A stretch of DNA of 64,000 bases from WHSW01 sp963851045 (lineage in GTDB: Bacteria; Actinomycetota; Thermoleophilia; Solirubrobacterales; 70-9), in the NCBI GenBank assembly GCA_963851045.1, contig CAWKNC010000002.1, positions 744,001 through 808,000 on the forward strand. The letters run 5' to 3'. A model generated the notes under the pieces. The model was not told the DNA's origin. It did no database searches and was given only the letters and a program-made list of their open reading frames with translations. Positions 53,666 to 61,341 of the stretch are shown one piece after another. The translations under genes and the position numbers were made by a program. Each line of letters starts with the position of its first letter. The stretch's first letter is position 1.

Positions 53666-53808
53666 AGCCCTGAGCATCTGGCGAACCTCGGCCCGGTCCG
53701 CCTGGATTTCGTCGTCGAGTGCCGTGTTATCCACCCATACGGTGGTTGATGCGCCATTCGACGGGGGATGGCAGGGCTCCCGGAACCTGCGCCTGTCGTC
53801 GGACGGGC

Positions 53809-53831
53809 AGGGGGTGGTTAGTCCACCCCCT
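53809..53831 (+). promoter_or_regulatory. Strong G/C hairpin upstream of the secreted repeat protein
   Basis: A perfect 9-base stem (agggggtgg / ccaccccct) with loop TTAGT lies 43 bases before the GTG at 53875. A smaller hairpin (ccacc-catac-ggtgg, 53731-53745) and a TTATCCACC (53727-53735) are nearby. The 242-base gap holds no other gene I can support. Confidence 0.45.
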
Positions 53832-53874
53832 TGGGGGATGGACGCCGGGTCGATTCAGGCGAATTATTCGTGGG

Positions 53875-55134
53875 GTGAGGCGCCTCGTGACGATGACTCT
53901 GGTGCTGATGGCCGGTATGGCCGGGACCGCTCACGCGGCCGCGGGCGACGACGCGCGAATTGTCTTTCGCGAAGTTCTCGCCAACGCGACGTCTGACGCC
54001 TCGCTGCAGATTCGCTGCGACCCCGGGGAGGTCGCGCTTGGCGGCGGGACGCGCTCGCTGGGCTCAGACGACGTCGTTGTGCGGGCAAGCGGGCCACTAT
54101 CGGCCGCCGCGGGGACTCTCGAAAACGGTGAGGAGCCCACGCAGTGGTTCATCACGGGCTACAACCCGCGAAATGTCCAAGCCACCTTCAGGAGCTATGC
54201 CATCTGCTCGGCGAGCAGCGACGGCCTGATCCGATTTGCCGACATCACCACCGCGCCGAGTCCGGACGGCGCCAACCAGGGCTCGGCGACCGTCATGTGC
54301 CCAACCGGCCAGCGCGCGGTCGGTGGCGGGGTCGTCCCGCTTGGCGGTGGCGGCACCGTCGAGGCGAACGGGCCTGTCGACGAGACCGGGGATCCGGCGA
54401 ACACGGTCGACCTCGACATTCCCCGCGGCTGGCTCGTCTCGATGGTGAGCGGCGGGCAGGCCTTCGCCCGTGCATACGCAGTCTGCTCACCCACGTCCAC
54501 GGCAACCGTTCAGGTCGAATCACTTGGCCTCGGTCAGAACAACGGAGCGGGGGTGAACGTCTCCGCGATGTGTCCCACCGCGGAGCGGCTGATCTCGGGA
54601 GGCGTCATCAACACTGCCGGCTACGGGGTCGTGGTCGCGACGACCCCGGCGACCACGGGCGGCAATCCCGCAACCTCAGATGTGACCGTGGGCAGCGGCT
54701 GGTTTGCGCGGGTTCGCAACTACGGCCCGGCGGCGACCTTCAAGGCCGCCGCGGTGTGCGAGGCGCCCACACCTGCGCCAACGCCCACTGATCCGACCGC
54801 GCCCACGAACCCCACTGGCCCGACAAATCCCACCGCACCCAGCAACGACTTCTCCATCGGCAGGCTGGTGCGCAACACCGACCGTGGCACCGGGCGCCTG
54901 CCGCTCGTACTGCCGGGCCCCGGCGAGGTCATCCTGTCGGCGCGCAAGCTCAAGCCTCAGGCAATCGTGATCCCGGCCGCCGGCGAGTTCCTCGTGAAGG
55001 TGAAGGCGGCCGGCAAGGCGAAGCGCAAGCTGCGACGCAAGGGCAAGCTCAAGGTCGCAGCGACGGTGACCTTTACTCCGAGTGGCGGGGTGGCAAACAC
55101 CGTCGCCACGCGCGCGAAGCTCAAGCGCAAATAG
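53875..55134 (+). CDS. Secreted repeat protein with Lys-rich C-terminal module
   Basis: A 419-residue secreted protein of unknown function. From the GTG at 53875 it has a signal peptide ending AHA near residue 21; three related repeats of about 100 residues, each starting with a Cys block (CDPGEVALGGG, CPTGQRAVGGG, CPTAERLISGG) and ending in a second Cys (YAICS, YAVCS, AAVCE); a Pro/Thr linker (PTPAPTPTDPTAPTNPTGP); and a Lys-rich C-terminal domain (KAAGKAKRKLRRKGKLKVAATV) of a type I associate with Solirubrobacterales surface proteins. Each repeat probably forms a disulfide-closed domain. The earlier in-frame ATG at 53719 would bury the signal peptide. Confidence 0.75.
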   Translation: MRRLVTMTLVLMAGMAGTAHAAAGDDARIVFREVLANATSDASLQIRCDPGEVALGGGTRSLGSDDVVVRASGPLSAAAGTLENGEEPTQWFITGYNPRNVQATFRSYAICSASSDGLIRFADITTAPSPDGANQGSATVMCPTGQRAVGGGVVPLGGGGTVEANGPVDETGDPANTVDLDIPRGWLVSMVSGGQAFARAYAVCSPTSTATVQVESLGLGQNNGAGVNVSAMCPTAERLISGGVINTAGYGVVVATTPATTGGNPATSDVTVGSGWFARVRNYGPAATFKAAAVCEAPTPAPTPTDPTAPTNPTGPTNPTAPSNDFSIGRLVRNTDRGTGRLPLVLPGPGEVILSARKLKPQAIVIPAAGEFLVKVKAAGKAKRKLRRKGKLKVAATVTFTPSGGVANTVATRAKLKRK

Positions 55135-55141
55135 GAGGACC

Positions 55142-55147
55142 TAAGCT
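55142..55147 (+). promoter_or_regulatory. -10 box TAAGCT for the GNAT gene
   Basis: TAAGCT ends exactly seven bases before the ATG at 55155, in a gap of only 20 bases. Confidence 0.5.
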
Positions 55148-55154
55148 CGGCGGG

Positions 55155-55616
55155 ATGCCCAGCGTCGCGCGAACTGCCACGGTCGCCGATGCCGCCGAGA
55201 TCGGCCGGCTGCTCGACTCGTTCAACCGCGAGTACGACGATTTCACCCCTGGCGCCGCGGTGGTTGCCGAGCGCTGTCAGGAGTTGCTTGCGGCCGGTGA
55301 GATGAGCGCGCTGCTTGTCGGTGATGGCCCGGACGGCCTCGCCGTCGTGCGCTTTCGGCCCTCGTTGTGGGTGAACGCCCCGGAGGCGTACCTGGAGGAG
55401 CTCTACGTCGCGCCCGAGCGTCGCGGCCAGGGTCTGGGCCAGGCGCTGCTCGACGGCGTCATCGCGCTGAGTCGCGAGCGCGGCGCTTCGTACATCTCGC
55501 TCGGAACGAGCACCGACGACACAGCCGCGCGCGGCCTCTACGAGAGCGCGGGCTTCACGAACCGCGAGGGCAGCCCCGACGGCCCCTCAATGCTCTGGTA
55601 CGAGCTCGAGCTCTAG
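55155..55616 (+). CDS. GNAT-family N-acetyltransferase
   Basis: A 153-residue single-domain acetyltransferase. The acetyl-CoA loop is VAPERRGQGLGQALLDGV (RRGQGxG) and the C-terminal half has the usual LYESAGF element. Substrate unknown. The TAG stop shares bases with that of the convergent methyltransferase (CTAG, 55613-55616). Confidence 0.88.
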   Translation: MPSVARTATVADAAEIGRLLDSFNREYDDFTPGAAVVAERCQELLAAGEMSALLVGDGPDGLAVVRFRPSLWVNAPEAYLEELYVAPERRGQGLGQALLDGVIALSRERGASYISLGTSTDDTAARGLYESAGFTNREGSPDGPSMLWYELEL

Positions 55617-56116
55617 GCGTACACGGCCCGGATCACGGCGAGGTCGTCGGCCTCCCAGACGATCTCGCCATCGCACCACTCGGCCTCGGGGTCGCCCTCC
55701 ACGACATCGCCGATCACCAGTGCTCGCGATTGCTCGCGGACGCGGCGAAAGAGGTCGCGCTTTTGCTCTGGGTCGAGGTGGTGGACGGAGAGGACGGCGA
55801 TCACGAGGTCCCACGGGCCGTCGGGGAGCGGGTCCTGCATCCGGCCGAGGCGCATTTCCTCCCAGCCGAGCTCGCGGGCGCGAAAGACCATCTCCGGGGT
55901 CGAGTCGATCCCGGTGATACGAGCCTGCGGGTAACGCTCCCAGATCCGTCGGGTCGTTTCGGCGGTGCCAAAGCCAAGTTCGAGCACTCGTGCCGGGGCG
56001 AACGGGATCGCATCGATCGCAGCCGCCTGCAGCTCGTCGTATCGAGGCAGCTCGGCGCGAATCATCTCCGCGTAGGTGGCGGGAGTGAACTGGTATTGAT
56101 CGGGGTTAGATGGCAA
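55613..56116 (-). CDS. Small class I SAM-dependent methyltransferase
   Basis: A 167-residue methyltransferase core: motif I RVLELGFGTAETTRRI near residue 46, GIDSTPEMV, and DLVIAVLSVHHLDPEQK. The start is taken at the TTG at 56116 because a minus-strand TATGGT box (56125-56130) ends eight bases upstream and the sequence SNPDQYQFTPATYAEMI follows. An internal ATG near 56068 is an alternative. The chosen start overlaps the 5' end of the divergent DUF177 gene by 7 bases. Substrate unknown. Confidence 0.78.
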   Translation of the reverse strand: MPSNPDQYQFTPATYAEMIRAELPRYDELQAAAIDAIPFAPARVLELGFGTAETTRRIWERYPQARITGIDSTPEMVFRARELGWEEMRLGRMQDPLPDGPWDLVIAVLSVHHLDPEQKRDLFRRVREQSRALVIGDVVEGDPEAEWCDGEIVWEADDLAVIRAVYA

Positions 56117-56625
56117 GCGCCGCAACCATAGATCTGGGAAGGCTCGCGCTCCATTCCGGCGAAGGGCGACGGGTCGATCTCGACCTCGTCGTCGACGGAC
56201 TCGAGCTCGCCGGGCAACGGTATTCGCTTGCGCCGAATCCGGTCCCGGCCCAGCTGGACGTCTCGCGCACGTCCTCCGGTCACGCGATCCGGCTCGCGTT
56301 TTCGGGCACGGTCGAGGGCCCGTGCATGCGCTGCCTGGGGCCGGCCGGGGTGGAGGTCGAGGTCGAGGCGCGCGAGGTCGATCAGCGCGGGGCCGAGGAC
56401 GAGGAGTTGCGCAGTCCCTACGTCGACGAGGAGGTGCTCGACGTCGGCGCCCTGGCCCACGATGCGCTTGCCCTCGCCCTGCCACAGCAGCTGCTGTGTC
56501 GCGCCGATTGCGCCGGCCTCTGCCCGGTCTGCGGCGAATCGCTCAACGACGCTGAGCCCGGCAAGCACGATCACCCCAAGGAGCCCGACCCCAGGTTCGC
56601 AAAGCTCCGTGAGTTGTTGGACTAG
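56110..56625 (+). CDS. yceD: DUF177 (YceD-like) protein, 23S rRNA accumulation factor
   Basis: A 171-residue DUF177 protein. It shows GPCMRCL in the middle, a CRADCAGLCPVCG cysteine cluster and the C-terminal DPRFAKLRELLD motif that is the family signature. In other bacteria DUF177/YceD precedes rpmF and is needed for 23S rRNA accumulation. Here the gene is directly upstream of rpmF, though rpmF has its own -10 box on the stop codon side. Confidence 0.92.
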   Translation: MASAATIDLGRLALHSGEGRRVDLDLVVDGLELAGQRYSLAPNPVPAQLDVSRTSSGHAIRLAFSGTVEGPCMRCLGPAGVEVEVEAREVDQRGAEDEELRSPYVDEEVLDVGALAHDALALALPQQLLCRADCAGLCPVCGESLNDAEPGKHDHPKEPDPRFAKLRELLD

Positions 56626-56626
56626 C

Positions 56627-56632
56627 TACCAT
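56627..56632 (+). promoter_or_regulatory. -10 box TACCAT for rpmF
   Basis: TACCAT ends eleven bases before the rpmF ATG. The spacer and start (TTCCGCGCCGCAATGG) are identical, base for base, to those of rpsP at 63776-63790. Confidence 0.5.
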
Positions 56633-56643
56633 TCCGCGCCGCA

Positions 56644-56844
56644 ATGGCCGTTCCGAAGAAAAGGCAGTCCTCGACGCGTCGCGACAAGCGCCGCGCCAAC
56701 CACAAGGCCGCGAAGCCGCGCCTGAACGAGTGCCCGCGCTGCCACAGTCCACGCCTCCCTCACCGGGTCTGCCCGGTCTGCGGTACCTACGCAGGGCGCG
56801 AGGTGATCGCGCATGAGATCGGCGAGGACGAGCCGGTCCGCTAG
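56644..56844 (+). CDS. rpmF: 50S ribosomal protein L32
   Basis: L32 of the zinc-binding type, 66 residues: MAVPKKRQSSTRRDKRRANH at the start, CPRCHSPRLPHRVCPVCG with two Cys pairs. It lies between DUF177 and plsX, the conserved order in many bacteria. Confidence 0.97.
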   Translation: MAVPKKRQSSTRRDKRRANHKAAKPRLNECPRCHSPRLPHRVCPVCGTYAGREVIAHEIGEDEPVR

Positions 56845-56865
56845 GTCGACGCGGAGCACCCAGCC

Positions 56866-57894
56866 ATGACCGCCGTCGCCCTCGATGGGCGCGGGGCGGA
56901 GGGTGGCGCCGAGGTGATCGTTGCCGGCGCGCGCACGGCGGCCGCAGATGGAATCGCTGTACGCGTGTTCGGCGATCTGGCTGAGCTCTCGGATCTCGGT
57001 TCGACCGACGGCGTCGAGCTGATCGAGGCGCCGGATGTGATCACCAACGACGATGACCCCGTCGCCTCGGTCCGGGGCACGCCGCGGTCGTCGATCGCGC
57101 TTGCCGCCGCGGACGTTGCCGAGGGCCACGCTCAGGCGCTGGTCAGCGCCGGCCCGACCGGAGCAACGATGACCGCGGCGCTCTTCGCGCTGCGGCGGAT
57201 GCACGGCGTCCGTCGGCCCGCCCTCGCTCTGCAGCTTTCGGCACCCGGGGCGACGGGTCCGCCGACAATCCTCCTTGACGTCGGCGCCAACACCGAGGCG
57301 CGGCCCGGCGATCTCGTTCAGTTCGCCTACCTGGGGTCGGCATTCAGCCAGGCGGTGCTTGGCGTCGAACGCCCGCGTGTCGCGCTGCTCTCGGTGGGCG
57401 AGGAGGCCAAAAAGGGCTCAAACGACGTTGTCGCTGCCCACGAGGAGCTGGCGAGCGCTGACGCGATCGATTTCCGCGGCAATGTCGAGGGGCGCGACCT
57501 TCTGGCCAACGTGGCAGACGTGATCGTTACCGACGGTTTCACCGGCAACGTCGTTCTGAAGACGCTCGAGGGCACGGCGAAGGCGGTTGCCGCCGCGGTT
57601 GGCGACGCCGCTCGCTCGAACCCGATGGCGATGCTCGGCGGCTTGCTGCTGCGCCCGGCGCTGGGCGGCCTGCGGCGTGAGATGGACCCCGACACCACTG
57701 GCGGGGCGATCCTGCTCGGGTTGCGGGGAGTCGCCGTGGTCGGCCACGGCAGCTCTGGCGCCGAGGGGATCGCGAACGCAATCCGGCTGGCGGCGCGAGC
57801 CGTCGACGTCGAGGCCGTCGCGCGAACCGGTGAGCTGCTCGAACAATCAGGCGCGACACGAGCCGCGATGCGTGATAGGAAGGAGGAGCTATGA
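56866..57894 (+). CDS. plsX: Phosphate acyltransferase PlsX
   Basis: Makes acyl-phosphate from acyl-ACP for membrane lipid synthesis. The 342 residues hold SAGPTGATMTAALFALRRM, LLDVGANTEARPGDLVQFA and DGFTGNVVLKTLEGTAKA. The N-terminus lacks the longest form of the usual AxDxMGGD motif (here VALDGRGAEGG), a small difference from most PlsX. It overlaps acpP by four bases, linking the acyl carrier to the enzyme that uses it. Confidence 0.93.
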   Translation: MTAVALDGRGAEGGAEVIVAGARTAAADGIAVRVFGDLAELSDLGSTDGVELIEAPDVITNDDDPVASVRGTPRSSIALAAADVAEGHAQALVSAGPTGATMTAALFALRRMHGVRRPALALQLSAPGATGPPTILLDVGANTEARPGDLVQFAYLGSAFSQAVLGVERPRVALLSVGEEAKKGSNDVVAAHEELASADAIDFRGNVEGRDLLANVADVIVTDGFTGNVVLKTLEGTAKAVAAAVGDAARSNPMAMLGGLLLRPALGGLRREMDPDTTGGAILLGLRGVAVVGHGSSGAEGIANAIRLAARAVDVEAVARTGELLEQSGATRAAMRDRKEEL

Positions 57895-58142
57895 GTCTCG
57901 ACCGCGACCAGGTGATGGCAAAGGTGCGCGAGCACCTCTCGTCCGAGCTCGAAGTCGAGCCGGACCGGATCGCGGATGCAACCCGCTTCAAGGAGGATCT
58001 CGACGCGGATTCCCTCGATCTCTACGAGCTCGTCATGGAGCTCGAGGACTCCTATGGGATCAGCGTGTCGGAGGCGGATGCCGCCCGGATCGAGACCGTC
58101 GGCGACGCCGTCGACTTCGTCGTCGGAAAGCTGCCCGCGTAA
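57891..58142 (+). CDS. acpP: Acyl carrier protein
   Basis: An 83-residue acidic four-helix ACP with the phosphopantetheine serine in DADSLDLYELVMELE (Ser41). It overlaps plsX by four bases (ATGA) and is followed by rnc and smc. Confidence 0.96.
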   Translation: MSLDRDQVMAKVREHLSSELEVEPDRIADATRFKEDLDADSLDLYELVMELEDSYGISVSEADAARIETVGDAVDFVVGKLPA

Positions 58143-58149
58143 TTCGGGC

Positions 58150-58890
58150 GTGGCACGCGGAATCCTCAGGCTCGGGCGGGGGGGCCGAAGTCATCGCGAC
58201 ACCAGCCCACCCGCCTCCGGGCCGGCGGCGCTTCGCGCGCTGCTCGACGACCTGCCCGAAGACCTGCGTCGTCAGGCGCTGAACCACTCCTCGTGGGTCG
58301 ATCACCGCGCCGACTCGTACGGGCGCCTTGCATTTCTCGGCGACGGTGTCCTTGGGCTTGCGCTCGGCGAATACCTCTTTCGCAACTATCCGCGCGCTGA
58401 CATCGGCCGGCTCACGAAGATGCACGGGCAGGCGGTGAGCGGTCGCGCCTGCGCCGAGATTGCGATCGAACTCGGAGTTCCCGACCTGCTGGCCGAGATG
58501 GCGCCGGTCAAGCTCGAGGGTGGCATCGACGTCGAGGCGCTTCTCGCCTCCGAGCGGGCGCTCGCCTCCGTGTGCGAGGCGGTCATCGGCGCCAGCTACC
58601 TCCATCACGGCTTCGAGGTCACGTGCGAGGCGACGGTGGCGGCGTTTGCGAAGGAGCTCGAGATCGCTTCGGAGCGGCTGCTGGATTTCAAGTCGGCGCT
58701 TCAGGAGCGCCTCGCGCGCAGAGGCTCACGTGTGCGTTATGAGGTCATGGGCGAGTCCGGACCGCCCCACGACCGCATCTTCGAGGTGCGCGCGAGCGTC
58801 AACGGCGAGAGCCTCGGAACGGGCACAGGACGCTCGAAGAAGGCGGCCGAGCAGGCCGCGGCGGAGCAGGCGCTTCAGATCCTCGAGTAG
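58150..58890 (+). CDS. rnc: RNase III homologue with altered catalytic site
   Basis: A 246-residue RNase III-like protein: endonuclease domain (about 30-170) and an intact C-terminal dsRNA-binding domain (about 178-246, ending GRSKKAAEQAAAEQAL). In the signature, where active enzymes read NE-xLEFLGD, this one reads YGRLAFLGD: the first two acidic positions are Gly58 and Ala61, and only Asp65 is kept. The second metal motif is ASVCEA, with Ser140 instead of Asp and Glu143 kept. The acidic residue before LT is also lost (Ile85). It may bind but not cut dsRNA. The GTG at 58150 is eight bases after acpP. Confidence 0.85.
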   Translation: MARGILRLGRGGRSHRDTSPPASGPAALRALLDDLPEDLRRQALNHSSWVDHRADSYGRLAFLGDGVLGLALGEYLFRNYPRADIGRLTKMHGQAVSGRACAEIAIELGVPDLLAEMAPVKLEGGIDVEALLASERALASVCEAVIGASYLHHGFEVTCEATVAAFAKELEIASERLLDFKSALQERLARRGSRVRYEVMGESGPPHDRIFEVRASVNGESLGTGTGRSKKAAEQAAAEQALQILE

Positions 58891-58943
58891 GCGTCCGTCT
58901 ATCTTGAATTTAGGCGTCCGAGGCGCAAGCGAATCTTTGCGCC
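58888..58943 (+). promoter_or_regulatory. Repeats, -10 box and hairpin upstream of smc
   Basis: The 69-base gap holds a 10-base direct repeat (taggcgtccg, 58888-58897 and 58911-58920), a TATCTT box between them (58900-58905) and a hairpin (ggcgcaa / ttgcgcc, 58922-58943). This suggests a separate, structured leader of about 48 bases for smc. Confidence 0.4.
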
Positions 58944-58959
58944 GAAGCGTCCCTTTCGC

Positions 58960-61335
58960 ATGCACCTGAGCTCAATCACCATCAAGGGCTTCAAGTCCTT
59001 TGCCGAGCGCACCAAGCTCGTGTTCTCGCCTGGCGTGAGCGTGATCGTTGGTCCAAACGGGTGCGGCAAGTCGAACGTCACCGATGCCGTGCTCTGGGCT
59101 CTGGGCGAGCAGAGCCCGTCATCGGTTCGCGGCCAGACGATGCAGGACATGATCTACGCCGGCGGCGAGGGCGTGGGCCCGTCGCGATACGCCGAGGTCG
59201 AGGTGGTTCTCGACGCCGATGGCGCCGAGAAGGCGGATTTCAGCGAGATCGCGATCACACGACGCCTCGAGCGCGGTGGCGACGGCTCGTATCGGATCAA
59301 CGGCGCCCGAGCGCGACTCGCCGATGTGATCGAGATCCTCTCCGACGCGAACCTCGGCCGCGAGATGCACTCGGTGATCAGCCAGGGCCGCGTTGAGGAG
59401 ATCGTCCTCTCCGCCCCGCGTGATCGCCGCCTGCTCGTCGAGGAGGCGGCCGGTCTCGGCAAGCACCGCAAGCGCCGCCGTCGTGCCCAGCTCAAGCTTG
59501 AGCGCACCCAGGACAACCTCGATCGCGCTCTCGATGTCGAGCGGGAGGCCCGCAAGACGCTGCGCCCGCTCAAGCGCCAGGCCGAGGCGGCCGACATCCA
59601 CGCGCGGCTCGAGCGCGAGGGCGCGGAGCTGAGAGCGACCCTCCTGGCCGCCGAGTTGCACGGCCACGACGACGAGCTTGCCGCCGCCGAGAAGCACGCA
59701 CGCTCGGCCCGCGACGCGCGCGCCGAGCTCGATTCGAAGCTTGCCGTTGTCGCCGAGCGCCGCACTGCGATCGAGTCTGAGCTGGCCGAGCGCGAGAGCT
59801 CACGCACCGAGGCCTGGGGCCGGCTGACCGCGGTGCGGGCAGCGCACGAGCGGATCTCGGTCCGCTCGGAGGCGCTTGCCGCCAGGCGCGCCGACATGAT
59901 CCGCAGGCTCGACCGCCGCCGGGCCGCCCTCGGGGCGCTCGCCGAGGAACTTGCCAAGGCGACGGGCGCCAAGGCCGGCGACGACCCCGTCGCGGCCGGG
60001 ATGGAGCGGGTGGGGGAGTCTCTCGCCGCCGCGCTGGAGGCTTTGTCGGACGCGCGCGAGGCGGCTGGCGACGGCGACCGCGTTGGCGGTTTGGTCCGCG
60101 TGCGCGAATCAGCCGAACGCGCCGCGCAGATCGCGCGCCGTGTCGAGGACATGCTTGGCGACCGCCAGCAGGACTCGCTCTCGGCGCGGATAGATCGAGA
60201 GGCCGATCTGATTGCCGCGCTCGAGGAGCTCTCCGGTGCGGCTGCCGACGTCCGCGACGCCGCCGGCGAGCGCGCGGCGACACTCGAGCGCCGGATGCTC
60301 GGCGAGACCGGCGAGGACACCGTCACCGAGCAGCTGCGTGCCTGTTCACGCGAGGAGGCCGAGCTGCAGGCGAAGCTGCGGGCCGCCGGCGAGCAGGTGA
60401 CCGAAGCTGAGGTACGTGTCGCCCACCTGGGAGACCGGCGCGCGGAGGCCGCCGGCGAGCTGGCCAAGCTCGCGACCGCCCTGGGGCGCGAGATCGGTCC
60501 CGCCACCGAGGCGCTCGACGAGGACGAGCGGACCGAGATCGAGGTCAAGCTCGACCGCGTCGGTCGCCGGCGCGAGCAGCTGGGACCGGTCAACCCGCTG
60601 GCCGAGCGCGAGTACGAGCAGGCCCTCGAGCACGTCGAGAGCCTCGAGACCCAGCGTGCGGATCTGGAGAGCGCGCTCTCGGAGCTTCAGGGCCTGATCC
60701 GCGACACGGACCGAAAGATCCACTCGGCGTTCGAGGAGACCTTCGAGGCGACCGAGAAGAACTTCGAGGAGCTGGTGGAGCACCTCTTCCCCGGCGGCCG
60801 CGGCCGCCTACGGCTCGTTGATGACAGCCGCCAGTTGAAGGCTGTGCTCGGCGGAGCAGAGCTTGACGATGCTCAGCCTGATTCAGACCCGGCCGCCCCC
60901 GGACGCGAAGCGGAGGAGGCGGACGGCTTTGGTTCGGAGGGGGATGAGTTCTCGACGCAGGGAGTGGAGATCGAGGTCACGCCGGCCGGCAAGGCGATGC
61001 GTCGGCTCTCGCTGCTCTCAGGCGGCGAGAAGGCGCTGGTCGCACTTGCCTTCGTCTTCAGCGTCTTCCTCGCCCGGCCGTCTCCGTTTTACATTCTCGA
61101 CGAGGTCGAGGCGGCGCTCGATGACGCCAACATCGACCGCTTCCTCCAGCTGGTTGACCGTTTCTCCGATCGCGCACAGTTCATCGTCGTCACCCACCAG
61201 AAGCGCACGATGGACGCCGCCGAGGTGCTCTACGGCGTCTCGATGGGCAAGGGCGGCGCGACGAAGATCGTCTCGCGGCGGTTCGAGGCCGAACAGGCCC
61301 AGCTCGAGCCGGTTGTCGAAGCAGACGCGGCCTAG
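58960..61335 (+). CDS. smc: Chromosome segregation ATPase SMC, short form without a recognisable hinge
   Basis: SMC organises chromosomes with ScpA and ScpB. Both ATPase halves are complete: N-terminal head with Walker A GPNGCGKSNV (residues 31-40) and ISQGRVEEIV; C-terminal head with GPVNPLAEREYE (about 542), LSGGEKALVALAF (about 686) and Walker B FYILDEVEAALDDANI. The total is 791 residues, whereas typical bacterial SMC has about 1150-1200. The middle (about 166-590) is charged coiled coil with a short Gly/Asp-rich break near 334-347 and another near 370-378. I find no globular hinge and no CxxC zinc hook. The frame is continuous. Confidence 0.9.
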   Translation: MHLSSITIKGFKSFAERTKLVFSPGVSVIVGPNGCGKSNVTDAVLWALGEQSPSSVRGQTMQDMIYAGGEGVGPSRYAEVEVVLDADGAEKADFSEIAITRRLERGGDGSYRINGARARLADVIEILSDANLGREMHSVISQGRVEEIVLSAPRDRRLLVEEAAGLGKHRKRRRRAQLKLERTQDNLDRALDVEREARKTLRPLKRQAEAADIHARLEREGAELRATLLAAELHGHDDELAAAEKHARSARDARAELDSKLAVVAERRTAIESELAERESSRTEAWGRLTAVRAAHERISVRSEALAARRADMIRRLDRRRAALGALAEELAKATGAKAGDDPVAAGMERVGESLAAALEALSDAREAAGDGDRVGGLVRVRESAERAAQIARRVEDMLGDRQQDSLSARIDREADLIAALEELSGAAADVRDAAGERAATLERRMLGETGEDTVTEQLRACSREEAELQAKLRAAGEQVTEAEVRVAHLGDRRAEAAGELAKLATALGREIGPATEALDEDERTEIEVKLDRVGRRREQLGPVNPLAEREYEQALEHVESLETQRADLESALSELQGLIRDTDRKIHSAFEETFEATEKNFEELVEHLFPGGRGRLRLVDDSRQLKAVLGGAELDDAQPDSDPAAPGREAEEADGFGSEGDEFSTQGVEIEVTPAGKAMRRLSLLSGGEKALVALAFVFSVFLARPSPFYILDEVEAALDDANIDRFLQLVDRFSDRAQFIVVTHQKRTMDAAEVLYGVSMGKGGATKIVSRRFEAEQAQLEPVVEADAA

Positions 61336-61341
61336 GCGCCC

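Noticed and set aside
53727..53735. TTATCCACC as a DnaA box or part of an origin
   Set aside because: A single imperfect box without a cluster, AT-rich region or nearby dnaA/dnaN is not enough to call an origin.
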